A stretch of 64,000 bases of DNA from Pestalotiopsis fici W106-1 (taxonomy: Eukaryota > Ascomycota > Sordariomycetes > Amphisphaeriales > Sporocadaceae). Where the stretch lies: NCBI RefSeq assembly GCF_000516985.1, contig NW_006917095.1, positions 1,555,077-1,619,076 of the forward strand. Direction: 5' to 3'. The translations under genes were made by a program, and so were the position numbers. The notes beneath the pieces are model-generated. The model was not told the origin of the DNA. It worked only from the letters and a program-made list of their open reading frames with translations, and ran no database searches. Positions within the stretch are counted from its first letter, which is position 1. The number at the start of each line of letters is the position of its first letter. This document shows, in pieces, positions 11,971 to 22,502 of the stretch.

Positions 11971-12435
11971 TATTACGAATATATATTTTTATAGGATAAT
12001 TAAAGAAGGATAAATACGGCTAGGAAAAGCGACTAAAGGCAAAAAAATAAAATTAACCTACTAAAAGTTATATAACGACGTTACGTATATTAGGATTAGC
12101 TGCTTAATTATGCTTAGTTAAAATTAATTAAGCAAGGGTTAGTAATATAAAATAATATAATCGGGGCTAATATTAATAAGGAAATAAATAAATATATATT
12201 ATAAAAAGATTTTTTATATATATAATTATTACCTTAATAATTAATCTAAATATTTATTTTATTTATAAATAAAGCATTTAATACGCTTTAACGATTATAT
12301 TTATAATATTAAATTAAAACCACCTTTAGTTATTTTTTGCTTAATTTAATATTTTGCCTAACGTTCCCTATTAGCATAAACCCTAATACCCCTATACCCA
12401 GGTTTATTCTAGAAACCCGTAGTATAGTCGTAATA
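11971..12435 (+). repeat. 3' LTR of the chromovirus (465 bp)
   Basis: It starts TATTACG (TGTTACG with G-to-A) and ends CGTAATA. Its left part is heavily mutated against the 5' LTR, mostly C-to-T on the plus strand, whereas its last 70 bp or so keep more C and G than the 5' copy does. It is followed by GCAGA. Confidence 0.93.
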
Positions 12436-12440
12436 GCAGA
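12436..12440. repeat. Target-site duplication, right copy (GCAGA)
   Basis: Exact repeat of 4928-4932 immediately after the 3' LTR. Confidence 0.9.
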
Positions 12441-13040
12441 ATATCCATAAGTTGCGTAGCACGTGGCTGGGGCAATATGGGTAGGGGTGGTGCCGGGGTT
12501 CTTAGGCAGGCATAAACTACAAACAATCCAACATCAGTTATACGGCAACTGCAATGGTAAAATTAGCAACGCGCCATCTTATTGAACCATGAAGCGGAAG
12601 GGGGGATATGGGAAGCGCTGGGAAAGCGCGGCCTCCGGGCTATTGTTTACCTACGTTAGACTTTAGTGTCCAGCTGGGAGGGAGAACGGCGTCCTGACAT
12701 AACTCTTCTCAACTCAATTGACTGTTTTATCATATCTTCTTTGGTGAACTTCCTTGGCCTTTCCCGGCTTATCTACTTGATTCCCAACTTCAATCACATC
12801 CACGGCCCAAAGGCCAACGTTTGTACCATATCTTAGGTAGGTACCTAGCCACTACGGCGTACGCTCTTCTCCTTTCTCTCTTACCATAACAATCAATTGA
12901 CCTGACCAGACCTACCACTAGGCCCTCGGACATTTCAACATTTGGCTTCTCTTTTACGCCTTATAGTCTCTTCTAGGCCACTCCAAGGGCCCCTGATAAT
13001 TTATCTGCACCCTTCTCCTTCCTCGTTTCCTACTCCCAGT
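12441..13040. other. Unique sequence right of the retroelement, promoter-like at its right end
   Basis: Base composition returns abruptly to normal after 12440. No coding pattern was seen. The last 250 bp is pyrimidine- and CA-rich, like a fungal promoter or 5' leader, and contains TAGGTAGGTACCTAG at 12834-12848. Confidence 0.4.
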
Positions 13041-13113
13041 CTACAATCATGGACCAAGCTCATGTCGAGAGATTCGTCGAGATGCCTACGCCGCCGAACC
13101 CCTCCGGAGAGCC

Positions 13114-13302
13114 ATGGAACCTCCAAATCACACCTTTTACATCCATTCTGGCATCCAGAAACGCGACATGATGGGCCTCGTTACCAACAATAGACACAAA
13201 GCGACCGCGCCTGTAGACCATGACACAATCACCGTATACGTGGCCATGGCTATTGTGGGCCTGCTTATCGTCCTCGGCATATGTATCGGCATCATCTTCT
13301 AG
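13114..13302 (+). CDS. Possible 62-residue tail-anchored membrane microprotein
   Basis: A short frame opens with ATG at 13114 in good context (gccATGG). Residues 1-36 are polar. Residues about 37-62 form one hydrophobic helix (TVYVAMAIVGLLIVLGICIG) that ends at the C terminus, the layout of a tail-anchored protein. The upstream sequence looks like a 5' leader. A competing ATG at 13049 opens a 41-codon frame in another phase that overlaps the first part and could be an upstream ORF or a first exon. No homologous family is recognised. Confidence 0.35.
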   Translation: MEPPNHTFYIHSGIQKRDMMGLVTNNRHKATAPVDHDTITVYVAMAIVGLLIVLGICIGIIF

Positions 13303-13329
13303 CTGGTCTCCTTTAACACCTGACACAAA

Positions 13330-13952
13330 GGCTCACTTTAAGCCTTCGACACCCAAAAGCTGCTCAGTCTATAGAAAGATACCGCGTATAACACGAAGAT
13401 CCTGGAATCTATCCAGGCATTGTGTAATAATCACTGGAACGATAGAGTGATGGCACCGGTAAATTGAGAAAACAACCGAAGCCTGCCGTTGGAACTACCT
13501 GTACGGCGATCCAACGGTCCTTACATACAAATTTGTATGCCCCCACGTGAAAACTCCAGGCAATCCTACAGCGCTCTAATATATTGGAAGATAAATCGTA
13601 TAGGAAAATACGCCGCCTTGCATATCACCCAATTTAGGAGACGTCTTCCAGTCAGCTCGGGTATTTGAAAGACTGAGCGCTTATTGAGATAGACCCCGAA
13701 AAGTTTATTTACGGTCTAGAGAATAAGGTGTTTATTTGCGGCGGCGACGAATATTGCAACGAATTCCGTACGGCTATGCGTCACGCCAAATCCAAAAGGA
13801 ATACTGCAAATATGGACGCTTGCACAGAAGGGGTTCTCGATCTCCGGCTACCGGAACCAGGCGAGGAAGTCAGGAAGCCCACTCGAAGATGCTCCGACGG
13901 GACCAAAGGATCTAACATCCCTTGGAAAGAAGAGGTGGTTGTCAAAATGTAG
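13330..13952 (+). pseudogene. Unrecognised coding debris
   Basis: Between stops, plus-strand frames give protein-like stretches: one ending ALCNNHWNDRVMAP (about 13345-13460), and one with IEIDPEKFIYGLENKVFICGG (from about 13683) running to 13952. They lie in different frames, with a TGA at 13674. This looks like an old gene with frameshifts, but the parent family is not recognised. Confidence 0.25.
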
Positions 13953-14134
13953 GAATAAGTGGAGCGCTTCCCCATACATGTATATATTTTTGACCATCCA
14001 ACCTCTGTTGGATGTGAACAACTCATCTAATATAACAACTATTACCCATACCTATCATATTTTTTCACAGTGGTTCCCTTCCACAACTTGCGCAAGGGAA
14101 AGGTCAGAACTGTCAAACACCAGGATCAGGAATA

Positions 14135-14317
14135 GGTTCAGTTAAACCGTAGTGGAATTGTGGCCGGTGAAAACTAAGTAATTCCCGACGTTGCATGTTT
14201 TGTTGCTTTCTGTTTTTTTTTTTTTTCAAGTGAAAATAAAAAAAGAGAGAAAGAAAGGAAAGATAATAGGACAAGAAGAAAACTCTCTTTACTAGTCATT
14301 GTGTTCTGAGATAATGA
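14135..14317. repeat. Copy B of the diverged dispersed repeat (copy A at 4778-4900)
   Basis: It aligns end to end with copy A, apart from an A/T- and purine-rich insertion (about 14211-14275, including a T run at 14213-14226). Both copies are in plus orientation, about 9.3 kb apart, or 1.9 kb if the retroelement is removed. Confidence 0.6.
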
Positions 14318-15350
14318 AATAAGTTGGAAAGTTGATGGATCAGGAATACTGGACCCCTTTGATCTCAACTAGTGTTGGCAGTACTGATTAGCGACTCCCT
14401 TATCCTCCTCAGCTTGTTGTCAGCCACTTAGGGGTCTCCAAATGTCACATGCAAGTCGTCATTCCGCATTCATTGCCTTGTACTTTGTGTAGGGATCATC
14501 AATTGCACAATTTTCAAGGCTGTGTTCCTATCATCCGACACACTGTAACAAGTCATTGCTCACCGAGCGCGATATTCAAAGCGTGACCTGTCTTGGTAAC
14601 GCAAGAATTCCGGCAGACGAATGCAATGCGACATGGAATCGGATAGGATAGCCATCGTTGGATCAATCTCACAGCCTGATTGGTTGATCCAGATGCATCA
14701 TAACGCACAAGTAGCTTCCTACCTACCTAGGCAAGCTAGGCTCGACCAAGCCAAGCCTGGGCTCAACGCTCAACCCAGGTGATGAGCCTGTGTTCGGATG
14801 TCAACCCTATTCTGGACCAAAAGCTATTTTTGGCGGGCTGTCATTATGGGGCCTGTCGAATATGATTGGTGCAATCCACTAATCAATATTCCTTTGTCTT
14901 AGGTGGGGGCCGGCCGGTATTGATCATCTTGGCCTAGGTAGGTGACATTCAAGGAACGTAGGGCTGAATACACGCTGCAGATACGGATCCAACTCCCCCT
15001 TGGCATATTCAAGTGCACCTAGGTCTCAAGCTCTGATTGGCCAAAGGATCTTAATCCTCATATTGCGAATCACTAATATATGCACGGCCCCCATGTCGTG
15101 GCTCATGGCCAAAGCAATGCTATAATCGCGACCAATCGTATCAAAAGCCGAAGACTCCAAAACGTCGCCAGATGAGTGGCTTTTGGCTTCCCTCAGAATC
15201 GCGAATAAAAAGTGTGGAATGCTAAATACTGTGTTGACGAGTGTAGTTATCTAATATATTAGGAGTTCTACCCTATGGTATTTCAGGCGTAACAAGTCTT
15301 TTTCTAACTCAAGTCCACAAACGCAGCATTGCACCGCTGTCTTGTTTGAC
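14318..15350. other. Gene-free stretch, promoter side of the membrane-protein gene
   Basis: No open frame of note was found. The stretch holds several CCTAGG-centred words (CTACCTAGG at 14724, CCTAGGTAGGT at 14933, CACCTAGGTC near 15016). The last 200 bp probably contains the promoter of the gene starting at 15351. Confidence 0.4.
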
Positions 15351-17367
15351 ATGTTTGAGGATAATTCTTTGTCAGTCTTTGATTATGGTTTTGGTCGTGC
15401 AGCAAGCAGTATTGCGAGCACTACTGAATCAGATGCCAAAGTCTGTGATCCATCTGATCAAGGATCATGGTCGAGGTGGTGGCACTTCTTACTGCTGCCA
15501 ATAGCGTTTACTCTGCCAATGGTTATCTACATATGCGTCTTCTATAATAGACAATCGTGGAAATGGAAAGCACCGTCGCCAGAAGAGTATCACTCCTATG
15601 ATACCTGCAACGTTCAAGATGGTAGCGCCCTGGAGAGATGGGTTGCGATTGATATCACGTACGGCAATTATGGCTTCGCCACAGTCAAAGTCATTGATTT
15701 GGCATGGGATACCCTCATTGCGCAGGCCGGTCGCGCCTTTCACGTGTATATCCTTTACCAGCATGTTGCCAGGAGAGTCCTCACATGCTTTATGGAATGT
15801 TCGAGCGTAACATATGAAAATTACATCTCGGTCATCTTCTCCCGGTCTTGGCTCGGAACCCTCAAATTTTTTCTAGGGAGATTTTCTCGGCAGAACAAGA
15901 TACCCGTCTCATTGTCAATCTTCGGACTCGCTTACATGATTGTTTACACGTTTTTCTTTTCGACAGTCTGGAGCGCCGCAACAGGATACATTAGTCCTTC
16001 GGAAAGGGCATATCAAATGCCCGACAGCACCTACCTCCCCCTGAATTCGCCACATCTCGCGCTCTGTTGGATGATCGATAGTGGGCGATTGGGTCTGGAA
16101 CAAGGCCACGTGGAACTTGGGCCAGACTTTTCCATGCTGGAACCTTGGCTATACAAGTCATCCCAGGAAGGTCGCTGGTCCGAGCTAGGGATCCTGGAAA
16201 AGTCGGCATCCGAAACTCCAAAATACGGGCAATATCAACAGAGTCGCGTGAAGAGAAGTACTACTCAAGCCGGATACGAGAAGAAAAATCCGGATGCGTA
16301 CGAAGATGAAAAGGCTTTCAGAGGCTGGTACCGCACGATTTGGGACAACATTGGCCCCTCGGGAATGGGACTTGACAGTCCACAGTCCGATATATCGAAA
16401 GAAATATTTAGCTGTGAGCCCAATCTGATCATATCATACCTGTCCCTACTAATTACATTTTGTAGATGCATTCACTACCAGGATGTTTCAAGTGGTATTC
16501 AATGCAACTGGACTCAACATTACCGGCTACGATACACCAATCAATCTCAACACGACAGATGCAACGGCGGTGATTGATCTGATGGAAGAGAGCTACAGTG
16601 TCGTTGATGTGACGCGAGAGAATCAGCTTCCAGAATCATTGGAGTTCAACCAGTTTCATTATGTGGATTGGGCAAACCACAGCCAAGACAATCTTCATGA
16701 CATCAAACTATTCAACACCTGGCCCATGTATGCAACTCCTGATTCATACGTCATCAATGACACCATACGACCGAGCGGAGTGATACCCTACAACTCGACC
16801 TTTACATTCAATGGGACCGAATATTCTCTGGAAGCTCCATTTCTGGACATTGGACATGGCTGTTCGCATCCCTACAACTACTTTACCGCTCTTGGAAATT
16901 GCGTGTGCTACAATGGAGAGCCAATCACATACGCTTGGTACAGCGACGACAATGTGGTTTGTCTGGATTCGCCCCGTTATGTATGGGGCTTCTCCTCGTT
17001 CATTGTCTTCATCGCCGCCATTCTGGAGCTGGTCTGGGTCATCTTTGCCATAATGATCCGGGGGTATTGCCAATGGTGGAGTGAGTTGATGAAATATCCC
17101 CGAGTCAAACGCGCTGGGCTTGTTTGGGCAATCTTGGAGATTTCTGAAGCTATGAAGAGAGACCTTGATGATGAAGGTGGCATGACTCACGAGAGAATCT
17201 TGAGGCAAAATCTATCGAACCAAGACAATATTGGATATGCTACGCACGTGGACGAGCATGGGATTGTGCAGGGCGTTCAAATCGTGAGCCGAAGTCAACG
17301 TACCAACACTGTAATAAATCCACTTGATAAGGACAGTATGCTGGAGAAGGGCCAAGGGAAATCATAA
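15351..17367 (+). CDS. Fungal multi-pass membrane protein of unknown function
   Basis: There are two exons, 15351-16413 and 16466-17367, joined across a 52-nt intron (GTGAGC to TGTAG, branch-like CTAAT). The protein is 654 residues. The ATG at 15351 is the first in frame. Hydrophobic segments lie at about 45-65, 189-209 and 527-553. The large region between the second and third carries many N-glycosylation sequons (for example NATG, NITG, NHSQ, NSTF, NGTE) and paired cysteines, so it is probably extracellular. A cytoplasmic tail of about 100 residues follows. Proteins of this layout are common in ascomycetes but have no assigned role. The gene converges on the HET gene, with 229 bp between stop codons. 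Confidence 0.8.
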
Positions 17368-17596
17368 TGCACTATCGTACTCTCCAGACTAATCACTGCA
17401 TTGGGATGGCGCAACACCATCACCTGTACTTACAGCTGGCCATCTCCCACCCATTATTAGATAGTGGATTACTTAAGCAATTTCCTGATGCCACAACACG
17501 TTGGATTGGCAGTTTAGTCAATACAAATACCCCTTAGATGCGGCAAAGTCCCATCATAAGGGTAGGTTTGCATCCTGACAATAATCACCATGCTTA

Positions 17597-19509
17597 TCAT
17601 TTGATCCGAAATTCCTGGTAGCTATACTCCCCATTCTGTGTCTGCCTAATGACTTCACCATCCATAATACCATGCACATAACTATTAAACAAGGTCAGTC
17701 ATCAAACGACAAATTCAGAGAGCAAGGAATCATTACTGACCATTCTCCTACATAAGACCAGGTATTATTCAAGGATCTGCGTAGGACATATGGCACCGAT
17801 CCTCCCAACAGGATACAGATTTTGTCATTCTGCTCAAGCCAAGGGGGGCCCATTCCAATATAGCCTTTTTCGGAAACGAAAAAGCGCCTATTGAATTGCT
17901 CAATGAGGCGGAGTTGCATGCCCAGCCTGCAAAAGCTTGCCCAGTACGACAGCAACTGATGGTGAGACTCGTCCGAGTCTAGATTTGACAGAGAGTAATA
18001 ATCCCCCTCATCCATGCGAATCGGCTTCCCCGGGTCAAAGTTCGCATGTAGAGAACCTTGCTTCAAATCGACCAGTACACACCTCCAAAACGCCTGGGCA
18101 GATGACTCATCAGCATTGAGGTAGTTCGTCGTTTGAGGCATGTGACCGCGCCACTCGTGTAGCACCACCTCCATTAGCTTGATCCATACACTGGGATCGT
18201 CGGTCAGTATCTTTCCCGGCGCCTGGCTAGCTATTGTCGTGACAGTATCAACCTCGACACCTGAGACTACTAGAACCGACTCGTCATCGTTTGTGCTCAT
18301 GGTATACGAATCCCACGAACTAGACAGACTCGCGTTATAAACGGAGCGATTAAATATCGCTTTGGAGAGCGAAGCGATATAGTCGCTGTTTGGTTTAGAG
18401 TGAAGTTGTAAATCCGGTAGCCATGTGGGTAGACGAGCATCTCTAAGATGATACTCCTCACTGATGAAGCCAAGGAACGATAGACTTTTATCCTCGGTAG
18501 CTGCAGCAATAAAAGCCTGCTGATACACTTTAGCGGTTGTCGAAGAATAATCCGGCATTATTTGGTTCCCAGAGCCAATCAGGCCCAACAATCCAATGAC
18601 CTTGTCTTTTGGATCAGAAGCATCTCGGTTCCATGACGAGTCCAGTGCCAGTAGCCATTTGATGTGGCCTCTTTCGGTGATATGGTCTCTCAAGTCGGCG
18701 ATGCGCCATACTTCTCGAACTGCTACATGTTGATCGACAGGGCCTCCTGGCCAGGAGCCAAAGCTCATGGAGAAGAAGATGAAATATGCCAAATCGTAGA
18801 AGCAATACAGAGGCACCGCCCTCTTGCCACAATGGACCGTGACTTCATGACAGAGAACACTCTCTTGGAGAGTCCATATCCTAGTCCACCAGCGCCGACT
18901 TAGCAACCGAACTGCCTCATCAAGGCCTTGGATGTTTTCAGAATTGTTAAACAGAGACAACACGGACTTGTAGTAATTTTGAAACTCGGCGATAGACATG
19001 GTTCCCTTGGCAGAACCGTGCTCCAAGGTTGAGCCGACCTTGACCCTGCTACCATGACGGGACTCGAGTAATTTGGTGCTAATCGTCTGCACCATCTCTA
19101 ATCCTAGATCCGAGAAAGCGGTCGCTGCCCCTAACCAGACAACGACGGACTTTGCCCTCGAGTAAATGGCCTTCATTTGCGAAACCTGGTTATTTCGCTC
19201 GAGTATGTCGGCCTGGTTGATGCATATAGCGTCTACCCAGATGGTGTAGGCCACGCTTGCAGGATGGAGTGCAGTCAGAGCCTCAACTAGGTTCCTCTGT
19301 GCCAGACACCGAGTCCCGTCGATTAGTAATGGGAGAACATCTTTCTCGTCACCCCAGGTGTAAGAGAGGGCTTGATATTCCCGAAGTTCCTCAAAGTTGT
19401 GGTGTTCAAGGCGACAGGTAACAAGCTGATTGGCTGCTATGCAAGGTTCAACGATCAAAAGTCGAATTGAGCCTTTTTCAGGCAATGGTCGATAAGATAT
19501 CTTTTCCAT
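17597..19509 (-). CDS. HET-domain (heterokaryon incompatibility-type) protein
   Basis: Two exons on the minus strand, 19509-17741 and 17681-17597, are joined across a 59-nt intron (GTCAGT to AATAG). This gives 617 residues and replaces a read-through end with the tail CYVHGIMDGEV...FRIK, typical of the family. The HET domain spans about residues 40-200: YQALSYTWGD near 45-54, IWVDAICINQ near 90-100, QMKAIYSRAKSVVVWLG shortly after, and WWTRIWTLQE further on. HET domains trigger cell death on encountering non-self partners in fungi; the partner here is unknown. The ATG at 19509 is used because the longer frame begins with TTG. Confidence 0.9.
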
Positions 19510-20457
19510 GGGACAATGCAATTACTTTATGCGTCACAGAGCTCTCGTTGTACCCTGGAATATGGGTAGTATTATCATGAATACTCGGAACTACTGCAGT
19601 AATGCGAGAAGTATGCATTTTTACATGACAATATGAGGCCACTTCCTTGATGACGTGGCGCTTACAGGATGGAGGTACAAGCGGCCGCCCATTGAATCGT
19701 TCTCCGGGGTCTGCGATTCGATAAGTGGACCAGCACATTGGTAGTTGCACCTTGCCTTGCTATTGGTCGCTGCAGTACAAGGGCTGCGAGGATAATAATT
19801 TTCGTTGTGTACGCTGGATTAGTACTAGGTATTCAGGTGGGTGATCACTGGGGAATCGCCGATGTTTGCATTTTGTTTTGTTTTTTTTTTATCTCACTTG
19901 CTTCTGATCCGTCAATCTTTACTGCAACAGAAAGACGTACTAAGAGCCAGAAGAGTGATGACCAGGATGCATTAGCTGGCTACCCGGGTATATCTCGTCC
20001 AATGGATATGCAAGTCCCTTTGTTCCGCGATGAGAAGTTGCCGCCTCATTTATGAACACATTTCTTCGAGCCTTTAAAATAAGGTGCTGTATGCTAGACG
20101 TTGACGGATATATTTGTCTATCAGTCTGGTTTCTACGTTCCCTTGCGGCTTGTTCGTAGCGAGCCCAAACTATGGAAGCCAGAACTGGGCAGATCAAGGC
20201 AAGGAGTAAGGCTATATCTGAATGTTCTCACCGTGAACTAGGCGTTTTCCACTAATTGGGCCTTTGTAGCACCTTCCTTTGCATTGATTCCTGAAGGGAT
20301 TACCACGTCTTCATGTCCTACAACTGGCTACATCGCGTATTAGATTATGAAGCAGAGGGTGGGAGCCGGAGTGAGCACACTTACTCGCGTTGATTGTGTT
20401 TTCACGATATATTTTAACGAGTCGGCAGCGATTCGTTCCCACTCAGATCTAGGACGA
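19510..20457. other. Intergenic stretch between the HET and F-box genes
   Basis: It serves as the HET gene's upstream region. No supported gene was found; a 105-codon plus-strand frame at 19738-20055 contains a poly-T-coded Phe run and looks fortuitous. Confidence 0.4.
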
Positions 20458-21918
20458 CTAGTAGTGCCAGGGGGCTCTTTCGCCCACGTTCGCTGGATCG
20501 AAGCTGATCTGCCCGCCCTCGCCCATGTGGACCCTCGCAGCAGCACGCCAAGCCTCCTCGGCTTCGGCCGTCAATGGGAGAGCTGGGGTGCTATCAGACC
20601 AGTACTCGGCGCATGCCCTTCCATCAGAGACGCTGTACCTGACGTTGTATCCAAAGCTGCATGACATCATCATTTCCCACGCAACGGTCATGTCTTTCAA
20701 CCTTGGCATGCGGGTGGCCGCACGCGCCGCCGCCAAACATATTTCACCAAAGTATTCGTGGTCTAGAAGTACCCTGAAATGATACGATGGATCGTCAACA
20801 GTGAGGACCTCTGGGCTATTGGCAACATGTGGAGGCGATGGTGGTCGAGGTCGAGGTCGAGGTGCTGAAGGATGTTTATGAAAAAGCCAGGCCCCCAACG
20901 GAGAAATCTTGCTACTCGAAATACGGACCTCCTCGAGGCGTGGCCAGTACGGAGTCTCATCCAGGCTTAATGGCAGTTGCTGTGGCCAGAAAAGGTTGGT
21001 GTCAAACACGACGGTTCCTTCTAGCTTGAATGTGGTGCAATGCTGTGCAATACCACGTAAGGCGATGCTGAGAGGGTCGTCGACATGGGCGCGCGGCGGC
21101 TGGATGTCGTGACCCATGAGTTCAGCCCAGGGGTAAAAGAGGCTGAAGTGATGGACACTCTGTGGAAAGCTCGCAAGTGATGCTGCGAAATCTTGCCGCA
21201 TCTTCTGGCGAAGAGGGATATATTCCTCCTGGATGTACATGATTCTCCAGTGCACAGCCTCCAGGTTGGTCAGCTTGGATGCAATGATGCCATATACGCT
21301 TGCTGCAATGTATCGAGGGATGTTTCGATTCTTATGGAGGATTGAACGCTTGTAACCACACGAAAAATGTTCTTTGAACTGCGTGATCATCCCCAAGGCT
21401 GGGAGGTCGTCTTCCACGCCACTTTCCAGCGATAGATCCGAATATTTCCAGCGCTCGATCCGATCTTCGCGTCTACCGCCACTGCCATATCTGTCAGAGG
21501 GGGAGGAGGCACAGAGTTGCAATATGACGCCTGGCCGGCCAGTGCCTGTCACTATGGGTTCCCAAAGGCTCAGGCAATCAAACAGTCCCACGATTGCCCG
21601 AGTGAAAGCCTGATTGTTCTGCTGCTGCTCCTCATCTGTCTCACGGCGTCCGCGGAGCTCTGGCTCGTCGTACTCGGGCAGCAAGGCTTCCATGCATATG
21701 TGACGCACGTAGGTTTGTCGAGCCGGCGTCAAGATGTCTTTGGCTTTCGAGAGGCGATCCGTGTCAAGCCTCAGTGACGCAAAAGTCTGTCTCTCGACAT
21801 GTGGCTGCCACCGGCGTGAGACGGTCGCACACACAACGGCTGCTTCAGAACCAGGCTCGATGGCCATTTGGATGATTGGCAGCAGAATCTCTACTGGCAG
21901 AGAATGAATCGAAGTCAT
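20458..21918 (-). CDS. F-box protein with ascomycete-type C-terminal region
   Basis: This is a single exon of 486 codons, ATG at 21918 and TAG at 20458. Residues about 5-50 form an F-box-like motif (SLPVEILLPIIQ, then CATVSRRWQPHVER). The rest has the scattered Trp/His-rich blocks seen in large F-box families of filamentous ascomycetes, with a Pro/Arg-rich stretch (PRPRPRPPSPP) near residue 355. F-box proteins link substrates to SCF ubiquitin ligases; the substrate is unknown. It shares a 584-bp upstream region with the divergent Zn2Cys6 gene. Confidence 0.7.
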   Translation of the reverse strand: MTSIHSLPVEILLPIIQMAIEPGSEAAVVCATVSRRWQPHVERQTFASLRLDTDRLSKAKDILTPARQTYVRHICMEALLPEYDEPELRGRRETDEEQQQNNQAFTRAIVGLFDCLSLWEPIVTGTGRPGVILQLCASSPSDRYGSGGRREDRIERWKYSDLSLESGVEDDLPALGMITQFKEHFSCGYKRSILHKNRNIPRYIAASVYGIIASKLTNLEAVHWRIMYIQEEYIPLRQKMRQDFAASLASFPQSVHHFSLFYPWAELMGHDIQPPRAHVDDPLSIALRGIAQHCTTFKLEGTVVFDTNLFWPQQLPLSLDETPYWPRLEEVRISSSKISPLGAWLFHKHPSAPRPRPRPPSPPHVANSPEVLTVDDPSYHFRVLLDHEYFGEICLAAARAATRMPRLKDMTVAWEMMMSCSFGYNVRYSVSDGRACAEYWSDSTPALPLTAEAEEAWRAAARVHMGEGGQISFDPANVGERAPWHY

Positions 21919-22502
21919 TTTGTAGGGAATGCGCCACGACCCGTGGCATGAGGGAACCCCGCACTACGATGCACGCACAATCCTTGATAGAGTACCTCGA
22001 ATATGAGCTCTGTAATTCTTCGGATGTGCCGCTTCATTGACAATGGCTGGCAAGGCGTCACAGTCTTAGCCGTTCAGGGTCCCGGTCCTGGCTAGTTCAG
22101 GAACTTCAGAGCAGCGACATCAGATGGCTTGATGAATCCCAAGTAGATATGTATGAATCGTGCCTTTGCAGATGGCGCCCCGCAGGTTGGAGGATGTCGC
22201 TGATCGTCAGTTGACCAGTACATAAAGTACCTGCCGTAGCGGAAACCTCCATTTCTAAACAATGCTTGTTGGTTCTGGGACCAACAACCAACAAGCATTG
22301 TAGTCCGATAAGCATAATTGGTCGGACAATCATTGTTGATTTCCAGCCGCTGCCAGCTGCGGGCTCACACATGTTGGACTTTTGCACCAGCTGTCAGAAG
22401 ACTTGGCATCGCGACTTCTAAAGCGCAATTCTTGGCTCCAATTGCTTCTCGTCTTGAGATAATCTGCAACACAACACCATCGGTAGTTTGCATCTGCTAG
22501 TT
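21919..22502. promoter_or_regulatory. Divergent promoter region of the F-box and Zn2Cys6 genes
   Basis: The 584 bp between two divergently oriented start codons must hold both promoters. Its most striking element is the perfect inverted repeat at 22259-22301. Zn2Cys6 regulators often control adjacent genes, so joint or autoregulation is possible. Confidence 0.55.
22259..22301. repeat. Perfect 16-bp inverted repeat with 11-nt spacer
   Basis: The arm acaatgcttgttggtt (22259-22274) is the exact reverse complement of aaccaacaagcattgt (22286-22301), separated by ctgggaccaac. It could be an operator-like palindrome or a hairpin in a 5' leader of the Zn2Cys6 gene. Confidence 0.9.

Larger units (their letters stand above)
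4933..12435 (+). mobile_element. Complete, RIP-inactivated Ty3/Gypsy chromovirus LTR retrotransposon
   Basis: The element is 7503 bp with two 465-bp LTRs and a GCAGA target duplication. The interior is very AT-rich, poor in CpA and TpG, and full of stops, as expected after RIP in fungi. Remnants of the polyprotein survive in the order gag zinc knuckle (about 6370-6425), reverse transcriptase (about 8480-9060, with NYRKLND and YLDN in place of the usual YLDD), RNase H (about 9320-9660, with INASDYAIGG), integrase (about 9950-10800) and chromodomain (about 11070-11170, ending WENYLPKKNT). That order defines a chromovirus in the plus orientation. It cannot encode functional protein. No host gene was seen inside. 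Confidence 0.95.

Noticed and set aside
19738..20055. 105-codon plus-strand frame with hydrophobic start
   Set aside because: Contains a Phe run coded by poly-T, no recognisable domain and no neighbouring exons.
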